Assembly (NCBI GenBank): GCA_036522495.1
Contig: DATDFS010000306.1
Location: 1-5,774 of the forward strand
Length of the DNA stretch: 5,774 bases
From: Nitrososphaera_A sp036522495
GTDB taxonomy: Archaea > Thermoproteota > Nitrososphaeria > Nitrososphaerales > Nitrososphaeraceae
Reading direction: 5' to 3'
Within the stretch, counting starts at the first letter, position 1, and every line of letters begins with the position of its first letter. Below are positions 1 through 5,774 of the stretch, piece after piece. Below the pieces are notes generated by a model. It worked only from the letters and a program-made list of their open reading frames with translations. It was not told the DNA's origin and did no database searches. The position numbers and the translations under genes are program-made.

Positions 1-94
1 ATGCTGCTAGCATTGTTGCTCTGTCGTACTTGAATGTCTCCAAGCGTATGTCACTAACCTTCATCATTATGTCTAGAGATTTATATTTTGGCAT
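1..94 (-). CDS. Possible start of a gene running off the left edge
   Basis: An open frame enters from the left edge and reads back to an ATG at 92-94, with an in-frame stop at 104-106. Alternative starts are the paired ATGs at 65-67 and 62-64, which give a peptide beginning MMKVSDIRLETFKYDRATML. The mix of charged and hydrophobic residues looks like a normal cytoplasmic N-terminus, but 22 to 31 residues are too few to assign a family. An AT-rich stretch at 80-99 could supply a TATA element for the inner starts. The opposite strand is also open here (3-107), so the coding strand is uncertain. I do not recognise it. Confidence 0.25.
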   Translation of the reverse strand, partial: MPKYKSLDIMMKVSDIRLETFKYDRATMLAA

Positions 95-251
95 ATATGA
101 CTCTTAAAATAACAGCAGCAAAGCCTAACAACATGAAAAGTCCGACAAAGCAGGCGAAGAACAAACAAGAAGAGGAAACTGGAGAAACAGCAATAACATC
201 AAAGGGACAAGATTGACGCGGACTCGGAGGAGTGTGAATCAAATTTGACAT
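81..251 (-). CDS. Small hypothetical ORF with a C-terminal hydrophobic helix
   Basis: A 56-residue reading starting MSNLIHTPPSPRQ has a Pro/Ser-rich N-terminal half and one strongly hydrophobic segment at about residues 29-50, followed by a basic tail (R50, K55). If real it would be a single-span membrane peptide. The frame stays open upstream to an ATG at 387-389 (102 residues), but that extension looks less like protein. There is no Shine-Dalgarno site and no recognisable family. The opposite strand at 133-216 encodes a 27-residue Lys/Glu/Gln-rich frame, and such a frame automatically produces hydrophobic codons on the complement. This may therefore be a shadow. Confidence 0.18.
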   Translation of the reverse strand: MSNLIHTPPSPRQSCPFDVIAVSPVSSSCLFFACFVGLFMLLGFAAVILRVIYAKI

Positions 252-608
252 TATTTTGAGACTCAAAGATATGTTGACAAAATGATTCATATGAAAGATC
301 GTGTTACCATTGGTCTGGGTCCGGTGGAATGCGAACCAAAATTGACTCATTTTTGCCACCCATGTCGACTTCTCCGATTGAAGCTGCATAGGTTAATCAG
401 AATAACTACTATCTATAGGTAATAAATTTCGGATATATCTAGGGTTTAGATTCCTACATGTAATCGGGGTTCTATTGACTAAGCTTTAAGGTTATCTGCG
501 AAGTACTCCACTTTTAGCAAAAGAAATCAAAAAAATAGTATAATAAAAGAATTAGACTATGGATATGGTTAAGAATTAGAATATAGCTTTAATCAAATAG
601 GCTAGGGT
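252..608. other. AT-rich spacer without a recognisable gene
   Basis: This stretch lies between the weak left-edge ORFs and the 3' end of the M32 peptidase. Stops are frequent in the frames I read, and I could not match any broken reading to a known family. The only interpretable element is the oligo-A run at 529-535, which reads as a T-tract on the minus strand downstream of the peptidase. Confidence 0.5.
529..537 (-). terminator. Possible T-tract terminator of the M32 peptidase
   Basis: Seven consecutive A residues at 529-535 become seven Ts on the minus strand, about 75 bases after the peptidase stop codon, in a very AT-rich context. Archaeal RNA polymerase can terminate at short T-tracts without a hairpin, and I see no strong stem before it. 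This is a placement argument only. Confidence 0.35.
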
Positions 609-2108
609 TCAAGACCCAAGGTATTTAGTTTCTATGTACGTCACAAAGTAATCCGGGTTATAGCCTTCATTGAAGGTATTATTAAGAAGCACTTTGGGGG
701 CATAGACAGATCCATGCTGATGTATTTTTAATCTTAACCATTCTCTGATAGGCTTGAAATTACCCCTCTTGATGTCTTCCTCGTAACCCTCCAGGTCTTT
801 GCGCATCTTTGAAGCAATGATCGCTGAAATCAAGTTTCCCAAAGTGTAAGTTGGGAAATAGCCAAAGAGGCCACTACTCCAATGAGTGTCTTGAAGCACT
901 CCCTGTGAATCCTTAGTTGGTCTCACTCCAAGCAGTTGCTCCATTCTATCGTTCCAGAATTCAGGAATCTCAGAGACGCTGAGCTCATCTCCAAATATTT
1001 TTTTCTCTATCTCATATCGTATTGCTATATGGAGATTGTATGTAACTTCGTCGGCGTCAACTCGTATAGAATCAGCCTTGACGTTATTGAAATACAGGTA
1101 CAACTCGTCATCTGTTGCTTGGTTTGCGAAACTTACTTGCTTTCTAATCAAGGGAGCTATCAATTGAACAAAAGGCAGGCTTCTGCCCACATTATTCTCC
1201 CAGAACCTTGACTGAGATTCATGGAGTGCAAGCGAAGATCCGCCTTCAAGAGGAGTAACAGACAATGACTGATCGCATTGCAGATTATACAAGGCATGAC
1301 CAGCTTCATGAATAGTACTAGATATCGACTTTTTGAAATCAGTCCCTTCATACCGAGTAGTTATTCTTACGTCATTGAGGCCCATAGCTTCAGTGAAAGG
1401 ATGAGTAGATACATCCATTCTGAAACGTTCCATGTCGTATTGCAAGAGAGTCAAAATGTCATGGTTGAGCTCGTCAGCTTTTTGGATATCATACTTTGAT
1501 TTTCCAAATTTGCTCTCTTTGCAAAACGGGCTGCCTGAATCTACAAGTTTTTTCAGAATCTTCTGAATACACGGAGTCAACGCACCGAATACTTTATCCA
1601 AATCATCTACTGTAAGCTCTTCTTCGAACTGATCCAAAAGCGCATCATACGGATGCTTTTCATAACCTATCTTCTCAGCGATCTGCTTCTTTATTTCTAT
1701 CATTTTCTTCAAGTGGGGTGCATACATCATGAAAACAGATTTTTCTCTAGCCTCCCTCCATGCCATGTTGCCCCTTATTCTTTCCAGAGATTCTGCTTCA
1801 GTCAACTCTTTGGGTATCTTGATCTGCTTGGTTATTTCCCTATTGAGTACTCGTACAATGCCCTTCTCTAAATCGCTAGGGCTCACCAGTTTCTTCGCTG
1901 ACTCAACAAGACCAACAAAATCTTTGTTTAGAAGAAGATCCTTATTCAGCATGTGAAGTTGAGAATCGGCCACTCCTCTTTCTTCCGTGCCTTTCCTAGG
2001 CATATAAGTCTCAAAGTCCCAACCCATTAGAGAAATGGCATGATTTAGCGACCACATTGGTTTGTAAGCATTGAGGATCTGATTTATGACAGCGTTCTCG
2101 CATCTCAT
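609..2108 (-). CDS. M32 family metallocarboxypeptidase (thermostable carboxypeptidase 1 / Taq type)
   Basis: This cytoplasmic zinc (or cobalt) carboxypeptidase removes C-terminal residues from peptides, probably in peptide turnover. The 499-residue length matches the roughly 500 usual for family M32. The active-site motif HEAGH spans residues 267-271, with H267 and H271 as metal ligands and E268 as catalytic base. The third ligand is E297 in HESQSRFWEN. Other family blocks are WDFETYMP near residue 30, HPF at 236-238, DVRITTRY at 246-253, RVDADEVTYNLHI at 349-361 and HWSSGLFGYFPTYTLGN at 409-425. All key residues are present, so the enzyme should be active. The start is secure: an in-frame TGA lies eight codons upstream (2130-2132) with no other ATG, GTG or TTG between. 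The gene follows a broken MBL-fold gene on the same strand by 48 bases. Sampled lines suggest a higher GC content (about 42%) than the flavoprotein gene (about 33%). Confidence 0.96.
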   Translation of the reverse strand: MRCENAVINQILNAYKPMWSLNHAISLMGWDFETYMPRKGTEERGVADSQLHMLNKDLLLNKDFVGLVESAKKLVSPSDLEKGIVRVLNREITKQIKIPKELTEAESLERIRGNMAWREAREKSVFMMYAPHLKKMIEIKKQIAEKIGYEKHPYDALLDQFEEELTVDDLDKVFGALTPCIQKILKKLVDSGSPFCKESKFGKSKYDIQKADELNHDILTLLQYDMERFRMDVSTHPFTEAMGLNDVRITTRYEGTDFKKSISSTIHEAGHALYNLQCDQSLSVTPLEGGSSLALHESQSRFWENNVGRSLPFVQLIAPLIRKQVSFANQATDDELYLYFNNVKADSIRVDADEVTYNLHIAIRYEIEKKIFGDELSVSEIPEFWNDRMEQLLGVRPTKDSQGVLQDTHWSSGLFGYFPTYTLGNLISAIIASKMRKDLEGYEEDIKRGNFKPIREWLRLKIHQHGSVYAPKVLLNNTFNEGYNPDYFVTYIETKYLGS

Positions 2109-2142
2109 GTCGTCACACTTTTCATGAACTCAATCACATCGG

Positions 2143-2153
2143 TCTATTAATCA
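2143..2153 (-). promoter_or_regulatory. Possible TATA element for the M32 peptidase
   Basis: On the minus strand this reads TGATTAATAGA, centred about 40 bases before the peptidase ATG. With the usual archaeal spacing of about 26 bases from TATA box to transcription start, it would give a leader of about 13 bases. No Shine-Dalgarno sequence is seen before the ATG. Transcription might equally continue from the broken gene upstream. Confidence 0.3.
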
Positions 2154-2156
2154 TTG

Positions 2157-2412
2157 CTAGCCAGGAATACATCTTTGAAAAATCTCGTTAGCGGCTTGAA
2201 TATGGTCAGGATGGACGTGTGTCAAAATTATCCCTTGGATGTTCTCCATTTTATATCTAGAATTAGCGATATAAGTCTTAAGCTTAGGATGCTCTGAAGT
2301 AAGGCAAGTGTCAATAAGAGTCAAATCATCTGGTTACTCCTCTATAAAGATAAGACGCAATCCCCACACCAGGAATCGGATGATATAACCCGTCAATCGA
2401 ATGCACTTGACG
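2157..2412 (-). pseudogene. Metallo-beta-lactamase-fold hydrolase remnant (frameshifted, truncated)
   Basis: Two minus-strand frames join into one MBL-fold N-terminal part. The first reads QVHSIDGLYHPIPGVGIASY then LYRGVT, resembling the opening beta strands of the family. The second reads PDDLTLIDTCL, then a helical stretch, then IQGIILTHVHPDHIQAANEI, ending at a TAG at 2157-2159. LIDT followed by HVHPDH is the family signature: the two His before Asp, and the Asp-His pair, bind the two metals. The frames join near 2332-2334, where restoring one base would give LYRGVTPDDLTL. About 80 residues remain of a usual 200 or more, and the later metal ligands are absent, so it cannot be functional. 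No ATG fits; GTG at 2404-2406 is a possible original start. Such enzymes hydrolyse thioesters, lactones or similar substrates; the exact one is unknown. Confidence 0.82.
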
Positions 2413-2620
2413 ATTAATTTGACCCAAATCTCGCGATGAGTATTGATTATTAGACCCCAAGATTTTGGGACCTTAAACCGTATTGGCTAGCTGAAATGTG
2501 AGTATGGCTGGCTCCTATCAGGTTATTTCGACTAGTCTAAAAACTGTAGATTTGTATTTGTAAACACATAATACTGTCATTGGCTTCTAAGAATATGTCG
2601 GTATGCCCCTAGGACCTAAT
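2413..2620. other. Spacer between two gene remnants
   Basis: I find no motif-bearing reading here. The frame of the MBL remnant stays open upstream to a TAA at 2473-2475 but loses resemblance to the family before about 2412. Continuing past the kinase-fragment stop at 2621 in its own frame meets another TAG after three more codons, and the other frames show no kinase motifs. Confidence 0.5.
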
Positions 2621-3130
2621 CTAGTTGTTATGCGGCGGTATCAATATTCTAAGTTTAACATTTCTTTCTTTTGCTGCTTGTATAGCCAAAGGTATAGCAC
2701 CCAGCTTATCTTGTCTTATGAAAGCATTGGTAGTAGGAAATATCCATAATATTTCTTCTGTAGCAGATTTAACAATATTCAGATATAGATCCTGTGCTCT
2801 TGCAGAGCTTGGAATAACTTCAATGTCTGCTAAGTCAACCCCTACCTCAATCTCTCTTATTCTATCTGTAGCATCAGCACCGTTCTTCCATAGCTCCTCA
2901 AAGACAGAATTATAGTGGTTAACGTAGGCTGGTTCATTACTAATTAAAAGATGCTCCATTAGTTTACCTCCTTCCATCTTGTCTATAGCCGCATAGAAGT
3001 TTCTGCTATCAACAACAAAGTTCATCGGTGTTACATTTTTAATGTGCCTTATCTATACTCCTGCATTTAGAAAAATTTTAACCAAATCTATGCTATCTTT
3101 ATCGATTGAGATAACTTCATATTTAAAATT
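2621..3130 (-). pseudogene. Fragment of a thaumarchaeal histidine-kinase sensor region
   Basis: The longest intact frame, 134 residues from an ATG at 3023-3025, contains LLISNEPAYVNHYNSVFEEL, then WKNGADATDRIREIEVGVDL, IEVIPSSARA, ILWIFPTTNAFIRQ and NVKLRILIPP. I recognise this as the extracytoplasmic-like or phospholipase-D-like sensory part placed before the HisKA and HATPase domains in large thaumarchaeal signal-transduction kinases. Full-length relatives have several hundred residues; here no H-box, N-box or G-box follows, and the frame stops at 2621. Resemblance continues upstream of the ATG: IRHIKNVTP precedes it, then an in-frame TAG (3053-3055), then EVISIDKDSIDLVKIFLNAG, back to a second TAG at 3131-3133. 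Relatives have one continuous chain here (for example a GV-x-IRH motif), so the TAG is probably a nonsense mutation. The family assignment is from memory. A short protein from the inner ATG is possible but probably non-signalling. Confidence 0.72.
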
Positions 3131-3314
3131 CTACTTGAATGCAAAGCAACAACATACAGAGTAGCAGAGAACACTTGGAACTTGCAGGTCTCATAACCCA
3201 TGGGACAAGATAAGATGAAGATATACAATGTAGATCACAAGTCAGGCATCAAGTTTCCGAAATCTATCATCTCTACGATTAGCAACCATTTTTTAGTATG
3301 TATCTCAACTGAAC
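3131..3314. other. Spacer upstream of the flavoprotein gene
   Basis: This lies between the divergently oriented kinase remnant and the NDH-2-like gene, so it should carry the latter's promoter. A 42-residue plus-strand frame (3215-3343) crosses the flavoprotein start, and a 24-residue frame ends just before it. Neither resembles a family I know. Confidence 0.4.
3289..3298 (+). promoter_or_regulatory. Possible TATA element for the NDH-2-like gene
   Basis: TTTTTTAGTA is centred about 22 bases before the ATG at 3315. That is near the spacing expected for a leaderless or nearly leaderless archaeal transcript, and no Shine-Dalgarno site precedes the start. The match to a TATA consensus is modest. 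Confidence 0.3.
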
Positions 3315-4628
3315 ATGAAGGATCGCAAGTTGAGCAGACCTAATAAGAGAATCGTTATATTAGGAGCAGGTTACGGTGGAATATTTTTTGCTACCAATGT
3401 TGCCAGGCATATAAAGGAGAAAACATGGGAAGTAATACTTGTTGATAGAAATCCTTATCATCAATTACTTCAAGAGATTCATTTAGTAGCTGCCGGCTTT
3501 AGAACAGCAAATGATGTAAAAATACCAATTATAACACTAATAGCTGGAATGAACATAAAATTCATTCAATCTGCCGTAAAACAGATAAGACCAGATACAA
3601 ATCTAGTTGTTTTAGAATCGACTAAAATTCACTATGATGTTCTTATTGTTTGTTTGGGTGCTTCTACAAAGTATTTTAATATTAAAGGAGCAGAAGAAAA
3701 TAGTTTACCATTACGTTCTATTAGTGATGCATCGTTGATTTATGATAGCATAAGTTCAATTGTCAATTCAGACAAGGAACAAAGTATTGTAATAGTTGGA
3801 GGAGGAGCTACAGGTGTAAGTCTTGGAGGTGTACTATCCGACTTCATAAATGAGAGCAAAAAATCAGATTCCATTTCTGTAACAATTATCGAAGCACTGC
3901 CAACCATTCTTTCAGGATGGGATGAACGCTTGGTAAAGAAAGTAGAAGAATTATTACGTGAAAAAGGAATAAGGATAATTACAAGCTCTCCAGTTGATAG
4001 AGTTGAAAATGCTGATGGTGACGGCAGTGATATTTGTCTTAGTGGTGATGGTAAATCAAAGATTCATTCATCTCTTACCATTTGGACTGCAGGAATTAAA
4101 GGATATGATATACCAATAAATCCAGAAGTTGAAAAAACTAGAGATGGCAGAATAATTGTAAATGAGTTCTGTCAGATTGATCGTTATCCGAACGTTTTTT
4201 CTATAGGTGACATAGCTGCAGTTAGAGATGAGAATGGGAAGTTATACCCACCTTTAGCTCAGATTGCAGTTAGAGAAGCAAAATACCTTTCGAATCTTAT
4301 ACCAAAACACTTTGTTGCTAATGGTGATACTGATGCACCTCCTTTATCAACTGATGAAAAATTTGAATATACTATCAAGGTACAATTAATCTCTTTAGGA
4401 AATGATGATTACGTTGGATTTTTTAATAATCATGTGATAAGTGGCGACCTGGCAAGATTGGTGGAAGAATTTTCAATGGATGCATATATCAAAACGCTCA
4501 AGAGCGGCGGTAGAGATATCATGAATACGAGTTTATATGGAGATGACATATTTTCCCACCTAGTATCTGGAATAACTTTTGCACGTTTTACTTTTGTAAA
4601 ATGGTTAAAAAACATAGATAGTATATAG
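3315..4628 (+). CDS. NDH-2-like FAD-dependent NAD(P)H:quinone oxidoreductase
   Basis: This flavoprotein probably passes electrons from NADH to a membrane quinone without pumping protons, acting at the inner face of the cell membrane. The 437 residues show two Rossmann motifs. GAGYGG at 17-22 binds FAD, with D44 (VDRNPYH) at the end of the second strand. GGGATG at 162-167 binds the nicotinamide nucleotide, and the acidic E193 after the next strand favours NADH. YDVLIVCLGA at 107-116, WTAG at 257-260 and NVFSIGD at 293-299 (D299 contacts FAD) are standard. AQIAVREA at 315-322 matches the quinone-site block of NDH-2. There is no CxxxxC redox pair, arguing against disulfide reductases, and the Cys pattern does not fit sulfide:quinone reductase. 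The C-terminal segment (about 408-437) could be an amphipathic membrane anchor. ATG is the only start after an in-frame TAG at 3294-3296. The gene stands alone. Exact substrate is inferred. Confidence 0.9.
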   Translation: MKDRKLSRPNKRIVILGAGYGGIFFATNVARHIKEKTWEVILVDRNPYHQLLQEIHLVAAGFRTANDVKIPIITLIAGMNIKFIQSAVKQIRPDTNLVVLESTKIHYDVLIVCLGASTKYFNIKGAEENSLPLRSISDASLIYDSISSIVNSDKEQSIVIVGGGATGVSLGGVLSDFINESKKSDSISVTIIEALPTILSGWDERLVKKVEELLREKGIRIITSSPVDRVENADGDGSDICLSGDGKSKIHSSLTIWTAGIKGYDIPINPEVEKTRDGRIIVNEFCQIDRYPNVFSIGDIAAVRDENGKLYPPLAQIAVREAKYLSNLIPKHFVANGDTDAPPLSTDEKFEYTIKVQLISLGNDDYVGFFNNHVISGDLARLVEEFSMDAYIKTLKSGGRDIMNTSLYGDDIFSHLVSGITFARFTFVKWLKNIDSI

Positions 4629-5002
4629 GAGGTTGATTCAAATCGCTCCTTTATAGCCAGTCATCACAGCACGAACAACTCACTGGTAGATACAGTAGTA
4701 GATACAGTAGTGCACTACAGATAACAGCTATTTATCACAATTTAATAACAGCAGTAGTACTACTAATAATTCCGGAAGCAGTACAGATAACAGTCATTGC
4801 TATTGAATATAAGCAAGGAAACCAAAATAATGGATTTGATTAGCACCACGTCAACATGAAACACCACTGCTATAATCGATAGAGCAGTATTTCTTGTTGT
4901 CATTTATACATTCCATACATAGATTCAGATTCAGTATCTTTATATTTCTATTTTATCAAAAGTATACAATTATTCTACTAGTAGTGTGCTATCTATTCTA
5001 TT
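4629..5002. other. Gene-free AT-rich spacer with short repeats
   Basis: This 374-base stretch lies between the converging 3' ends of the NDH-2-like gene and the secreted-protein pseudogene. I see no gene with a start codon. It holds a 12-bp tandem repeat with an overlapping palindrome, a small hairpin (ACTGCT at 4866-4871 with AGCAGT at 4883-4888), a 10-bp palindrome at 4975-4984 and a repeated ACAGATAACAG word (4717-4727 and 4783-4793). No clear poly-T terminator follows the NDH-2-like gene; AGGAG (4627-4631) and CTCCT (4646-4650) could form only a weak five-pair stem. Confidence 0.55.
4686..4718. repeat. 12-bp tandem repeat overlapping a 12-bp perfect palindrome
   Basis: GTAGATACAGTA occurs twice back to back (4686-4697 and 4698-4709). 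Its end overlaps the perfect palindrome GTAGTGCACTAC (4707-4718), which equals its own reverse complement. The arrangement may be a protein-binding site, a transcript hairpin, or simple slippage in low-complexity DNA. No function is assigned. Confidence 0.6.
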
Positions 5003-5395
5003 CTATGATCCCATCATACCAGGAATTTTCCATGGTATTCTATAAGCCTTGGTGATACTCAAACCATGATCAGCTGTAACTGTAACTGATCGAAGTGGAG
5101 AATTTTCTGGAGGCGAAAGCAAGACTTTTTCACCTGGCGAAAGTAAGGCCAACTTTTCAATGGCACGGGTAGTACTATTACCGCCATAATTAACCGCAAT
5201 ATTTGTTACAGGCAATTTGCCAGTATTTGTGAGGGTTACTCTTGCAGTACTAAATAGGTTCTGATTGTCCTTTATTGGATCAATGTCTATGGCATAATCT
5301 TTTGTAGATATGGCAAAAACGGAGAATAATCACAGAACACTAACTACCAATATCGATGCACCGCCAATAGAAGCAAATATGAGACTACGCTGCAT
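5003..5395 (-). pseudogene. Small secreted/membrane-anchored beta-sandwich protein gene with an internal TGA
   Basis: Reading from the ATG at 5393-5395 gives 130 codons broken only by a TGA at codon 22 (5330-5332). The N-terminus is MQRSLIFASIGGASILVVSV, then L, stop, LFSVFAIST: a hydrophobic signal or anchor helix (about residues 5-28) interrupted in its middle. The mature part starts near KDYAIDIDPIKDNQ and includes ARVTLTNTGKLPVTNIAVNY, LLSPGEKVLLSPPENSP, SVTVTADHGLSI and a KIPGMMGS end. Alternating strands with a TNTG turn suggest a CARDB-like or similar immunoglobulin-type fold exposed outside the cell. The downstream frame is undamaged, so the lesion is recent, a sequencing error, or bypassed. 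A 70-residue internal frame from an ATG (5213-5215) lacks the anchor and is an unlikely product. The role is unknown. Confidence 0.8.
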
Positions 5396-5566
5396 AACAA
5401 CTCTTAATATATACATAAAGATATTTGATACTTTTGGTGCATCCATCTAAATATGCCTTTAATATACTTTAAAATTCATCATAAAATATTCAAATTTGTG
5501 ATTTCTTTGATTTACATCAATTTCAATCATCTAGTCATTGTAAAAATCTAATATAAATACAAATAG
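5396..5566. other. AT-rich spacer before the transposase remnant
   Basis: Apart from the promoter candidate at 5403-5420, this stretch shows nothing I can identify. The three plus-strand frames do not contain the first catalytic Asp region or other N-terminal transposase blocks, so the element's 5' part appears lost or diverged beyond recognition. I see no terminal inverted repeat. Confidence 0.45.
5403..5420 (-). promoter_or_regulatory. Likely TATA element for the secreted-protein gene
   Basis: On the minus strand the sequence before the ATG at 5395 is CTTTATGTATATATTAAG, followed by a short leader. The TTTATGTATA part is centred about 20 bases upstream of the ATG, close to what a leaderless archaeal transcript needs. 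A retained promoter supports the idea that the TGA lesion is recent. Confidence 0.4.
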
Positions 5567-5774
5567 CGCAGCACACTTTGCGATGGTTCATATGACAACA
5601 ATAATAGTTTTCAATACCTTATAAACAACAATAACATTCAACCAGCTATTAAGACAAGAAAGAATTCCAAGGTTGGACCAATCAACTGTAAAGCTATAGA
5701 TAGATCAGTTATCAAACAACAACAAAATTTTAAAAAATGGAAGAATAGCCTTCTACGGACATGGATGGATGGAT
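5567..5774 (+). pseudogene. DDE transposase fragment (IS5/IS4-type), frameshifted, cut by the window edge
   Basis: After a TAG at 5564-5566 the frame is open for about 69 codons and lacks a credible start. It reads STLCDGSYDNNNSFQYL, then NIQPAIKTRKNSKVG, then NCKAIDRSVIKQQQNFKKW and KNS. The DGSYD block carries the second catalytic Asp of DDE_Tnp_1 transposases; the RKNS block and KWK-S block are typical of the C-terminal half. Relatives continue with a YGHRWMVE-like motif bearing the catalytic Glu. Here the expected YGHGWMD appears only one frame over, starting at 5754, which implies one extra base near 5750 (the C between AGC and TTC). The 5' half and any left inverted repeat are not visible. 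The subfamily is inferred from memory of the motif pattern. The copy looks inactive. Confidence 0.78.

Noticed and set aside
450..560. Short minus-strand reading ending VEYFADNLKA as a possible gene relic
   Set aside because: About 15 residues between stops, with no family match, cannot be told from chance.
936..1956. Several 63-91 residue ORFs on both strands inside the M32 gene
   Set aside because: They are shadows of the conserved peptidase frame, which carries all the family motifs.
2625..2915. 96-residue plus-strand ORF opposite the kinase fragment
   Set aside because: It is the complement of a frame with clear protein similarity and has no recognisable motifs of its own.
3139..3213. 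24-residue plus-strand ORF beginning MQSNNIQSSREHLELAG
   Set aside because: It is too short, has no supporting promoter or neighbour, and ends at a TAA before the next candidate start.
3215..3343. 42-residue plus-strand ORF crossing the NDH-2-like start
   Set aside because: It overlaps a secure gene start, resembles no family I know, and is short enough to occur by chance.
4430..4615. 61-residue minus-strand ORF inside the NDH-2-like gene
   Set aside because: It is a shadow within the C-terminal part of an intact flavoprotein gene.
4686..4793. Possible CRISPR-like array
   Set aside because: The repeats are 12 bp back to back or an 11-bp word seen twice; there are no regular spacers and no cas genes.
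5453..5551. 32-residue hydrophobic plus-strand ORF beginning MPLIYFKIHH
   Set aside because: It is composed almost entirely of AT-rich codons in an AT-rich spacer, with no family resemblance; probably chance.

Overview
The window looks like chromosomal DNA of an ammonia-oxidising archaeon of the Nitrososphaerales (Thaumarchaeota/Nitrososphaerota, Nitrosocosmicus- or Nitrososphaera-like). This is inferred from the protein types: an archaeal M32 carboxypeptidase, a type II NADH dehydrogenase-like flavoprotein, a fragment of the sensor region found in thaumarchaeal histidine kinases, and a small secreted beta-sandwich protein. The AT-rich sequence, long spacers and absence of Shine-Dalgarno sites before the starts agree with this. 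No database search was possible.

Layout, left to right. Positions 1-608 hold no gene I can name, only weak short ORFs at the left edge and an AT-rich spacer. Positions 609-2108 (minus) encode a complete M32 metallocarboxypeptidase. Just upstream on the same strand (2157-2412) is the broken N-terminal part of a metallo-beta-lactamase-fold hydrolase, with one frameshift and an early stop. Positions 2621-3130 (minus) hold a fragment of a histidine-kinase sensor region; its readable homology runs through an in-frame TAG upstream of the only ATG. Positions 3315-4628 (plus) encode a complete NDH-2-like FAD/NAD(P) oxidoreductase. A 374-base gene-free spacer follows, with a 12-bp tandem repeat, a 12-bp perfect palindrome and a Ser/Thr/Asn-coding stretch without a start. 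Positions 5003-5395 (minus) are a full-length small membrane-anchored or secreted protein gene interrupted by one TGA inside its N-terminal hydrophobic helix. At the right edge (5567-5774, plus) is a DDE transposase fragment with a probable one-base frameshift that runs off the window.

Only two genes are intact and clearly functional: a cytoplasmic peptidase (amino-acid recycling) and a membrane-peripheral dehydrogenase (electron entry to the quinone pool). They are divergently placed, separated by decayed genes, and show no sign of forming one pathway. The main result is the decay: four broken genes lie between and around two healthy ones, with a transposase remnant at the edge. I found no CRISPR array, tRNA, rRNA or convincing novel multi-gene system.
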